This document shows positions 55,580-64,000 of a stretch of DNA of 64,000 nucleotides, piece after piece. Source of the DNA: Megaleporinus macrocephalus (Eukaryota; Chordata; Actinopteri; Characiformes; Anostomidae). The stretch lies in the NCBI GenBank assembly GCA_021613375.1, contig CM038710.1, positions 27,150,763-27,214,762 of the forward strand, written 5' to 3'. A program made the position numbers and the translations under genes. Below the pieces are notes generated by a model. The model ran no database searches. It was not told the DNA's origin and saw only the letters and a list, made by a program, of their open reading frames with translations. Numbering within the stretch: the stretch's first letter is position 1; every line of letters begins with the position of its first letter.

Positions 55580-58500
55580 TAAAGCAACTGGTCACTCCAA
55601 TGGCTATTCTGCTCACTTCCTCTTGTGCAGAGGAGGCAACATAAGGCACATTTGGCGTTGAATCCCAGCAGGATGCGATCACGCAGGAAAAGAAGAGCCT
55701 TTCCAACAGCAAGAACATATTTTATATAATAAGAGCAATAAATAATCACATATAATTTCTCTGAAGTAGGTTTTCATTGAAACCTCGTACATATATACAA
55801 ATAAAACTTCATACAATTTCATTTCTTTAAATATAGTTACTGCTCTGACACACACATACTGATACAACTTTACAGGTACATTTTGTTCCCCTGGCCCTAA
55901 AGTGTAAACAATAGCTCGTCTCCCCTGTGCCCAGCCAGTTATAGACACTTACAACACAGCCCATTCCAGAGTAAATACAGAGTATTTATATCAGCTAATA
56001 TGTACATTCAGGTTTATACAGCTTCATTCAGTTAAGTGCAGTAGAACATGCAACACGTGGCACAGTGGCGCAAGACATCAGCAAAGCCAATCAGAAGTAA
56101 GGATGCACACTTTCCAAAACCGCTAAAACTACGTTGATAGGTCTGTTAGTCCTCTGTCCAGGCAAATCGTTTTTAGAGCTCTGCGTCCTTCAGGCCTCAT
56201 AACGCTTACCGCAAGCACAAGAGTGAAGCTTTAGAATCTGAGAAAGCAAACAAGCTCATTAGAGGACAAAGAGAGGCAGGAGGAGCATTCTGGAGTTGTG
56301 CTCTCAATTTAGATCATGTGGAGATGAAACACAAACAAAAATAACAAACAAACCAAAAAAAAAAAATCCCCCTTTCTTCAACCAACACAGTACACGCTCT
56401 GTTTTACTTTTTCACTCGGATGAACAGCCCTATAAGAGTCTAACTGTACTGCAGCCTAGACACCTAAGAAATCCTGGAAACTAGGAAACAATCCAATTAG
56501 TCTGAAGGTGTCCCTGGTGAAGAGTGTTTTTCAAACTGGTGCTAATGGTTTACAGAAGTTTCTTATAAAAGTAAACAAGCGTGTCTGGATGGAGAAGGAC
56601 GTAGTGAAGTAGGGGTTGAATAATACTGTGCAAAAGTCAGAGACAGCTCTTCATTTCTTTCAATTCCAGTCAGATGGTACGTGTTTATTCCGTTTCCACC
56701 CTCTGTCTTTATTACAGCTTCCATTCTTTTCAGAAGACTTGCGTCTTTTGTTTTTTTCAAGAAATCTGCAGAGGTATTTTTCCACACCTCCAAAGTTCAA
56801 GCCTCGACGTCAGTTGCAAATACTTTAGTTTTGGGAGAACGTCAGCTAGATGTTTAAGTAAAGGTTTCCTGACTGCTTGATGTTCTTTCGGACCCACTCA
56901 CAGTGGAAGGATGAACAGAAACCTTGTGGATTTTTTTTTTCAGATCTGAGGCAAGTGTGGAGTTTCATTTTCTCCTCTCTCACTAGGATGAAAGCTTCCA
57001 GTACTGTTTATCTGTTGCTGATGGTTTTGATCATCTATCAGGTCCTGGAAGGACGTCATGACTCCCATTTTCACTGTTAATATTTCTAAAAACCAATTTG
57101 TTTTCCTTCAACTTTTCTTATGCAAATAAAGGAATTAACTTATATTCAATGTCTTCAGAAGTAACTCCTGAAATATGAATAACCTCTACTTATTAACAGC
57201 TTTTCCTGAAAATGGAAAAAAACGAAGGTCTCTGACTTGCGCACAGTCCTGGTTTATGCGTGAGGGGGCATGGGAAGGTTGGGGGTGGGACATAATCTTC
57301 TATTGAGGCACTCAGTGCTGACTCTTTGTGTGCAAAACCTACAAGCCTTTAGCAGAAAAGTAAAAGAATCATACAAAAAGTTTTCACTGTCAACCTCCAA
57401 GTGCGACATGTATTAGCATGTGTGCACACGTGTGCCGGTAATATTAGCATGCTTCCATAAAGAAACAGGAGGGCACAGATATGCAGCTTGATGGAATTTC
57501 ACATTCTTAAAAAGAGTGACTTGCTCAAGTAAGAGTGTATGGCTTCTGGCAATGAGTTTGGTGTGAAATACATAGTTCTTTTTTTTTTTTTTTTTCTTCA
57601 AGCGTACTGCAAAACAAGTTCCTGAAGTAGGTAGCCCAGTTAAAAGTTCTCTAAAGTTCTGTTTGTACACATGAAATCACACCATGTTAGTTTGAAAAAA
57701 AAAAAAAAGCTCTTAGAAAACAAACCGGCACAGAAACGATATCCACTCGTATTAGTAGTAACTGTTACACCAAAAATATCAAGGATAATATCGGTAGTAT
57801 TTGACATCATAATATTAATAACGAAAATAAAAGACATTTAAACCATACCATGACTCGTACTGTACAATCAATGTTCAAGAGAATGTCAGTATCTATTCAT
57901 GTTTGTCATACAGTTTCAGCAACTGTACTCTGAAACTTTACAAGAAAGAGTCAATGCCTATACAATAAACTCTGCAAGACTTCAATTCATCTCCTCTACC
58001 AACCTCAAAAGTATGTCCCTTTATTCATCATGTAGTTCAGGTGAAATACAAAGGCACTGCACGTTTGCAGGTACCCATGCACCTTGATTGATCCTTATAA
58101 ACCTTACATTGGGCACTAAGGCTGTCAATGGACAAATACAAGTAATCAGTTGGTCAGCTGAACTTGCTGGAGCATTCACTGCTCAAAAGATAAACTTCAA
58201 AGGATGTCTCTATTAAAACAGATCTAGTTGTAATTTGACCAATAAAACACAATTTACTATTTATTTCACTTAGAATGAGAAAATATATCTTTCATTTTCT
58301 GTTCATTAAATTGCTCTAAAGGTCAAACTGAGTCAAAAAAGGCAGAACAAAGTGTGTTTTTTTCTAACTGTTGATAAGAATTTCCAATAAAAACAAACTG
58401 AGGTCTCTATGTAATTAAAATCGTATGCTATCGCTGGCTTATTGCAGATTTGAAACAGCTTGCCACATCTACATCTTGAATATGGTGTTGTATCCTCAAA

Positions 58501-59301
58501 GAATTTCTCCTGTGGCTGCAATATTAGACCCCGATGTTGGATGCCTCCTGAATGGCTCTCTCCTATGGTTTCTTTCCACTAAAAAAGTCTTCAAAAAAAG
58601 AGAAGAGGGGTTCGGTACAGTTCAAAGTGCATGACTGGCTCTTTTAAAGCTGTAGTCCCAACATTGAGAGCCATTTGTATGGAGGAATGTGACAAAACTG
58701 CCTGGACCTGGAATGATTGTCAATAGAGAAAAAAATAAAAATCTCAAAAATGGAGCAAATAGGATTTCATTGAAATCTCAGTTCTACTGAAGTTCAAGCT
58801 TTTTTTTTTGAAACCTCCTGCTTCTCCTACAAGTTCTGCTCTCCTGTCCTCAGCCCAGCTAAAGAGCAGGGAAGCAGCTCGACAGCACATGCTTGCTCTG
58901 TAGTGGTGGAACTGGATCCGCTAAACTTGCGAGTCTTTGTCTCACACTTTGTAGTTTGGCACCAACCTCTCACAATATCCACCTCTGGCAACACCTTGCT
59001 TCTAGCTAGCTCATCCTAAAATACCCAGCTTCTGTCAGCCTCTGGAACAGAACAGAATTAGCTCTGCCTGCAACTCCAACCTCTTCAATTTGCATCAGTG
59101 AGTTTAGATTTCAGAACTTATGAGTACTGGTATGGATCAACAATGGCGTGTGCGTTTAGCCTCCTGGATACGGACTACCCCTCCATTGCCGTCAGCTCTA
59201 CATATGAGGAAAGCGGATGTGGAAGTAGCAGAGTCGGAGCATGGTGTGCTTCCGCTTGCGTGGGCTTCGGCCCCTGTGACCCCTCCGAGGCCTTCTGCCT
59301 C
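55580..59301 (-). other. iqsec2 3'UTR and intergenic region between convergent genes
   Basis: The region downstream of the iqsec2 stop has no credible exon. Minus-strand poly(A)-type signals (TTTATT on the plus strand) lie at about 58020-58025 and 58260-58265, so a 3'UTR of about 1.0-1.3 kb is plausible. It contains a Tc1/mariner-like MITE (56624-57247) and short poly(A)/poly(T) runs. Confidence 0.4.
56624..57247 (+). mobile_element. Tc1/mariner-like MITE with terminal inverted repeats
   Basis: The left end is actgtgcaaaagtcagagac. The right end is gtctctgacttgcgcacagt, its near reverse complement. The 624-bp interior shares modules with 23515-24000. No transposase frame exists, so it is non-autonomous or decayed. 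Confidence 0.75.
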
Positions 59302-60555
59302 TTACACCACTGTGCTGATGCGGTTGACGGGCTTGGATTTGGAGCTGCCGGCTGTGCTGGTGTTGGCCCCGCCCCCTGCGCCTCCTACCCCTCCTCCTAT
59401 CGTCCCGGGCCCCTGGCCGCCCACCTGTGGGGGTCCGGGGGCTGGATGTGGGGGCGGTGGAAGAAGCGGCGAGAGCGGCGTGAGCGGTGTAAGAGGGGTG
59501 AGGGGGGAGGTAGGCGGGGGTAAAGGCGAGTGCGGCGGCGGTGGCGGGATGGAGGACAGGGGCGGGTAGTGCGGGGGGCCGTAGTGGGCGGTGACCTGCG
59601 GCACGTGCCGGGCTGTAATGGTCGAGGGCGCCTGAGGGGGTGGGGCGAAGATGAAGTGGTGGGGCTGCTGGTGGTGGACCGGGTGGTGCAGCAGGGGATG
59701 GGCGTGGACGGGATGGCTGTGGATATGAGAGTGAACGTGGGAGTGGCCGTGAGGATGCGGGTGAGGCTGCGAGTGGGACAGAGTGAGTGGAAGCTTGCCG
59801 GTAGGACCGGGAACGCGAGCCGGGTTGGGATGAGGATGGAAGAAACTGAAGGACGGACCCACGGGGGAGTGGGGCGAGTGAGGGGACAGAGGCGGAGGGG
59901 TACAGCCCATGCTCGAGTGGCGGCCCTGGGACAGCTGCTGGGAGAGTTGGGCGTGTGACGGAGCGGGTGGGCCGCGGCGGGGCAGGGAGCCACGGTGAAT
60001 GGTGTGATGATGTGTAGGGGGCAGGTGGGCGGCGGCCAAAGGCTGCATTTGGTAGCGGTGGTGGTGGTGGTGGTACGGAGGCGGAGGCTGGCCAACGCTG
60101 TGCCCAGTGCTGTTGTGGCAATACTGGGCGTGCAGTGCCTGGATCTTGGATGGCCCTCCATCCGACTGGCTGAGAGCGGACGGGGAGGGTGGTGGTGGAC
60201 CCCCAGTAGTGGGCGGGGGCACGGGGGCTGGGTAGTGTGGCCCTGGGGGGATGAGGGGGGCGGGAGGCTGCTTGGCTCGCTTGCTGCCAAACAGGGAGCC
60301 CAGGAAGGAACCGGAGCTGCTCCCTCCAGAGCCACTCCCCGTCCCCCCACCGCTGCTGCCGGGGAGCGGCCCTGCCCCAACCCCCACCCCCATACTCCCC
60401 GACGCGTTGTGGTACTGCCCCGGCCCACCCCCCACCCCTACTCCGGGGCTCAGGATGGGGCGATGAGGCCGGTAGTCTTCCAGCCCGTAGCAGCCAGGAA
60501 GTGCGCCCCCCATGGGCAGACGCTGGTGAGGCCGCGGGCTGTTAATGATGGAACC
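59302..60555 (-). CDS. iqsec2: iqsec2 last coding exon (417 residues plus stop)
   Basis: The acceptor tttgttcag precedes GGTTCC, in phase 0 with the previous exon. The exon is very GC-rich. It has low-complexity Gly (about 40-85), Pro, His (HHHHH near 162; HPHPHGHSHVHSHIHSHP) and SPLTPL repeats, broken by the conserved GSLFGSKR (about 86) and SKIQALHAQYC (about 136). It ends NRISTVV at 59305. Alternative frames of over 300 codons on the same strand are composition artefacts. Confidence 0.9.
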   Translation of the reverse strand, partial: GSIINSPRPHQRLPMGGALPGCYGLEDYRPHRPILSPGVGVGGGPGQYHNASGSMGVGVGAGPLPGSSGGGTGSGSGGSSSGSFLGSLFGSKRAKQPPAPLIPPGPHYPAPVPPPTTGGPPPPSPSALSQSDGGPSKIQALHAQYCHNSTGHSVGQPPPPYHHHHHRYQMQPLAAAHLPPTHHHTIHRGSLPRRGPPAPSHAQLSQQLSQGRHSSMGCTPPPLSPHSPHSPVGPSFSFFHPHPNPARVPGPTGKLPLTLSHSQPHPHPHGHSHVHSHIHSHPVHAHPLLHHPVHHQQPHHFIFAPPPQAPSTITARHVPQVTAHYGPPHYPPLSSIPPPPPHSPLPPPTSPLTPLTPLTPLSPLLPPPPHPAPGPPQVGGQGPGTIGGGVGGAGGGANTSTAGSSKSKPVNRISTVV

Positions 60556-61366
60556 CTGAACAAACAGGAGACCAGAAAGAAACTGTCACTGAAAAGCAAC
60601 TGGGTTTTAAAAGTGTGGATGAGGATGAAAATGACAAAGACAAGAACAAATGTATCCAGTGTTGTTCAAAAGTTTGGAATCATTGTTTCTAATACAAATA
60701 AAACCAATCCTGCAAATGCAAGAAATATTAAGAAATTTTAGAATTAAGTTCTAATAAAAGTGATAGCCAGAATATTTTAAGGCAGGTGATCTGACAGGAA
60801 GGGACTATATGTAGCAACAGTACAGCACTTTTTTTGTTCATTTACTTTGCAATGTTGAATAAAACACCTAAAAACTGTCTACTTCAATCAATACGACAAA
60901 TGATTTCAAACTTCTGAAGGACGGTGCACAGAGTGTATATACACCACTTCACTTTCAGATAGCAAAAACAAGCAGAACAAGTAACAAATCGAAACCCTGA
61001 TGGCCTCAAAAGGCATCGTGTTATGTGGAAGCCGGATGATGCGCATGCCACTGTAGCTGGAGGTTCTTTGTTCCACATGCAGCAGACACAGCAAGGCCAG
61101 ATCTGCGTTTGTTCAGGCACAGAAAGCAGCCCTGCTGCCTGGCAACACTGAGGCAAATATGACTTCACAGCAGGACAGACACAAATTTAGAGAGGGCAGA
61201 GTGATGATGCATGCAGGGTGGGGGGCGTGTGACGATGGACAAAACAGGATTGTTCCATTCGGACATAGTAACAGGGGTGAAAGGGGTACTTTTTTGAGAC
61301 ACTGTCCGGAACTTACTTCGATGGTACTATCCAAAGAGCCGACGCTGTTTCTGCGACCACGCTTCC
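59302..61366 (-). CDS. iqsec2: iqsec2-like, IQ motif and SEC7 Arf-GEF, 3' end of the gene
   Basis: IQSEC (BRAG) proteins are postsynaptic guanine nucleotide exchange factors for Arf6. Only the last two coding exons are in the window: 61366-61317 and 60555-59302. The IQ, SEC7 and PH domains lie upstream, off the right edge. The exons read (x)KRGRRNSVGSLDSTIE, then GSIINSPRPHQRLPMGG, SFLGSLFGSKRAK, SKIQALHAQYC, long Pro/His/Gly-rich runs, HHFIFAPPPQ, and the terminal SKPVNRISTVV, a class I PDZ ligand. These blocks fit the long IQSEC C-terminus. RISTVV and HFIF favour IQSEC2 over IQSEC1 (whose end I recall as GISTIV); IQSEC3 is not excluded. Confidence 0.85.
60660..60924. mobile_element. MITE in the last iqsec2 intron
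   Basis: The ends gttcaaaagtttggaatca (60664) and tgatttcaaacttctgaag (60901-60919) are near reverse complements. They enclose about 220 bp of AT-rich non-coding sequence. It lies between the two iqsec2 exons. Confidence 0.6.
61317..61366 (-). CDS. iqsec2: iqsec2 penultimate coding exon (50 bp)
   Basis: The acceptor is ttgggtgcag and the donor GTAAGT. It has two bases of a split codon, then 16 codons KRGRRNSVGSLDSTIE. The basic RKRGRR-type run followed by S-x-GSLDSTIE is a family landmark directly preceding GS-I-I-S-PRPHQR in the next exon. The phase joins exactly. Confidence 0.9.
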
Positions 61367-61619
61367 CTGCACCCAACCAAGCACAGTCAACATTCATTAA
61401 CAGTCTACTTCTCAGAAATCAAGTACATAGATGCCTGTCAACACTAGACATTAACGCTCACCAAGATCCTCTCACTAAAGCCAGTACAACAGGGACTATT
61501 CAGTACGACTGTGTGGTGACAGAGGTTCCATGTTGACGTCTCCTGGACTGACACAGAGCTTAAGGGCATCATTCAGCGCTATTTAGTGAAGAGTACACTC
61601 ACAACCCAGCTGTGTTAAA

Positions 61620-62000
61620 AACAAGAGGTGGGCGGTGAACTGACTGGAGTAAGTCACATTATTATGACCACTTCTTACTTTCGATGGCTATGGTCTGGGG
61701 AATGTTTTCGTGGCAGTCTCTTGACCCACTCATCCAGGCACTCTCAACCCATTTGCGTATCCATCCTTGCAGATCATGTACACCCATACATGCTGACATT
61801 GCTTGGAAGAACATGATCAGGACTGCCAAGTACTACCCTGGACCCCTAATTCCCCAGAACTCTTAAACTCCCTCTTGAGCACCCTCCAGCAGCTGTGGGA
61901 TGTACTGCAGTCAGCATGGCTCCAGATACCTTTGACAACCAAACCTTCTCAAAGCTGTAGTACAGCACTGTCCTGAGCCTCAGCAGAAACTTCATAACCA
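61620..62000 (+). mobile_element. Decayed DNA transposon fragment
   Basis: Runs such as catccttgcagatcatgt, cacccatacatgctgac, gactgccaagtactaccctg and ctgcagtcagcatggctcca, plus gatacctttgacaac, resemble a common fish DNA transposon (from memory). Frames are broken. Confidence 0.5.
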
Positions 62001-62184
62001 TTATAATAACTGTGAGGAAGCTTTAGGAGGCATTAAACACATCGGGTTACTATTACCACCACTGTGAACAACTCTGCTTCTGTAAGATTCTCTAGAACAG
62101 AGCCTCTTATATAACTCTGAATGACATCTGCTTTCTCTGTGGAAGATTGTACTTCTGCTCAAGGTTTAGGCTACCCAGTAGGGT

Positions 62185-62420
62185 GATGCTGTACATATCA
62201 TGATACAGGGGATACGATTCAGTGTATTGTGATACTGTAAGAAAGGAAATGTATTGCTGGTTTAAAAATCTAATTTTAGGAAAACTGTCATAGTATAATA
62301 AACACACCACCGTATGCATAGACCTGCTAATGCTAAAGATAGCCTGTGCGCCCTTAGGCTGCTTTTTATTGTTGGAGTAGAAGAACACGTTAGCTGAAGA
62401 TAGATTTTAACGTTGCTTTT
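62185..62420 (-). repeat. Dispersed repeat (family of 28685-29055), minus strand
   Basis: The reverse complement shares the ctttagcattagcaggtct and ggtggtgtgtttat modules and the tatcatgatac-type brightness with the copy at 28685-29055. The boundaries are approximate. Confidence 0.5.
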
Positions 62421-64000
62421 TAATGAGTTACAAAAATAAATCAATAAGTAAATTAAAAACAAGAAGCAGTGACAAAACCATGTTGCAATTTTGTATTCAT
62501 TACTTTTCACCTGTTTAATGAGCTACAGTAAGAAACTAAACACACATAAAATTACAACATAGTTTTACTGTTGCTGGTGATCTATAAATTTAAACTGTGA
62601 ACAAAGACAACTGTGTTCAGAGAACAAAACACGCACTGTAGCAGAGACATGCTGTGATTTTGTGGTCAACACCAGATATGGTTCTTAATATTTTCATTTC
62701 CACATCATTGCTTAATGTTCAGCCCTGCACACACTGCCACAACTTAGTCTTCGTTTCTGTTATTACTTCCACAACACTTAGTGCCTTTTCGCATCCTCTC
62801 ACTTCACTAAACAGATTAACAGACCTACACACCTTCTGAGCCTCTTCACAGCTCAACGCAAGATGCCAGGTCACACATGAACCACAAGGGGTAGTGCAAA
62901 CAGGCCTTCACTCTGCTGCTCCAAAAACCCTTCAGTAACAGGACAACACTAACAAGCCCCTGGCCCAGTGTTGCTCTCCACTTCTCCCATTTTCTCACTT
63001 ATGTTGCACCTTAAACATCCAAAGATCCAAAGTGTGAAAGTGTACGTATAGTTCTCTATAAAAGTTTGAACACTAGGGAAAGTTAAATATAGCATTTTTC
63101 AGCATATACTTAAAAAATAAATATGCCACAACACAGGCCATAGTTTTACTGTACACATGTGTGAGAAAATCAGACTTATTATCATTTTTTAAGGTGAAAT
63201 ATGTGTGTGTGTGTGTGTTTATATGTGAGTGTGAAATTGTGGTAACATTTTACTTGAACACTGCTATATGACTTTGACAGAACCAGGCCATAAACATGTC
63301 ACAACAGATGTTGTAGTCATATGCTGTCATGAATTGTCGTTACGGAGCATGTCCAGTAATATATGTCCAGTGTTGTGTTACCACTGTAGTCAATGGTCTT
63401 AATGTTTGCTCTCATGACATCAAGCATTATATCATCTCTCATGAAAGTTACTGGTAACATAACACAGAGTGTGTTTAATGAATCTGATCATAACTGGATT
63501 TTGGCAGTTATCTGATCAAATGGTCATGTAAACAACCTATTTCTATTTCTAAGATAAGGTCTAGAAATCCGATTGCATGTGTGAAAACAGACTGCAGTAC
63601 TATAAATAACATAGCAGCCGCAAGATGATGCCAGTCGCATGCTTAAGGAAATAAAGGATATTTATATTTTCCATCTTCTTCTACATGATGGACAAACATT
63701 GCAGAATGATCTCTGAGTTTTATGTTATTGGTTGGTTGCAAAGATGAAAATCCAATTTCTGCCTGACTCATGTGGACCCAGTGTATACCTATTAACTGAT
63801 TACTCCAGAGCATGTAAATGCATTGAACGGACCAAGTCTGATTTTTCAGATTCATCAGATTATTAAATGCGTATAAAGGCACTTACTGTTATAATACTAA
63901 ACAAAACTGGGCAAGATATTAATGAGAGCACATGACATTTCCATAATCAGTCTATGACACAGTAATGTCACTGTTACGTAGCAAGATTTAATGACTAGGT

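Larger units (their letters stand above)
61367..64000 (-). other. iqsec2 intron, no further exon seen
   Basis: No SEC7 or PH coding segment with splice sites was found on the minus strand up to the right edge. The stretch holds a decayed transposon (61620-62000), a dispersed repeat (62185-62420) and a short (GT)n run at about 63203-63220. Confidence 0.5.

Noticed and set aside
59120..60741. Plus-strand ORFs (149, 142, 248 codons) and other-frame minus-strand ORFs (307, 343 codons) over the iqsec2 exon
   Set aside because: They are open only because of high GC content opposite or out of frame with a Pro/Gly/His-coding exon. None has recognisable domains.

Overview
The window is vertebrate nuclear DNA, most likely from a teleost fish and possibly an otophysan (characin or catfish type). 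The evidence is spliced genes with long introns, many Tc1/mariner-like remnants, tRNA-derived SINEs, palindromic MITEs, solo LTRs, and long AT, CT and GT microsatellites. No bacterial or viral gene organisation is present. The lineage below teleost is inference.

Three genes can be supported. (1) porcn, minus strand, left edge: a non-coding 5' exon near 4.3-4.5 kb and four coding exons (2547-2688, 1509-1701, 1275-1318, 1-153). They encode about 175 N-terminal residues of the Wnt O-acyltransferase Porcupine; the rest lies off the left edge. (2) pdzd4, plus strand, apparently complete: seven coding exons from 34630 to the stop at 54226, encoding about 887 aa with one full PDZ domain, a conserved coiled coil and a C-terminal PDZ ligand ending TTV. 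(3) iqsec2-like, minus strand, right side: the last two coding exons (61317-61366 and 59302-60555), giving the Pro/His-rich tail that ends RISTVV. pdzd4 and iqsec2 converge tail to tail. All three human counterparts are, as I recall, X-linked, so the window may be a conserved ancestral linkage block.

Layout. 1-4.5 kb is the porcn 5' half, with a Tc1 remnant, a SINE and a foldback element in its introns. 4.6-34.6 kb is a gene-poor interval with a nested transposon complex (8.55-10.09 kb), two solo LTRs of one family, a 1.1-kb 22-bp minisatellite (21.75-22.86 kb), long compound microsatellites (18.35-18.62 kb), and scattered repeats and conserved-looking non-coding stretches. 34.6-55.6 kb is pdzd4, with an 11-kb first intron. 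55.6-59.3 kb is probably iqsec2 3'UTR and intergenic sequence. 59.3-61.4 kb holds the iqsec2 exons. 61.4-64 kb is iqsec2 intron sequence with repeats.

Functionally, PDZD4 and IQSEC2 are PDZ-linked scaffold or signalling proteins (IQSEC2 is a postsynaptic Arf-GEF), while PORCN acts in the ER on Wnt ligands. Nothing here suggests they act in one pathway.

The strongest unexplained signal is a pair of same-strand, near-identical non-coding segments (about 28.18-28.39 and 36.27-36.46 kb) on either side of pdzd4 exon 1. Other notable signals are the minisatellite with a 132-bp higher-order period, a long hairpin in pdzd4 intron 1, and a decayed half-PDZ in pdzd4 exon 2. No homology search was run: family assignments come from recognising protein motifs, and comparisons to human proteins are from memory.
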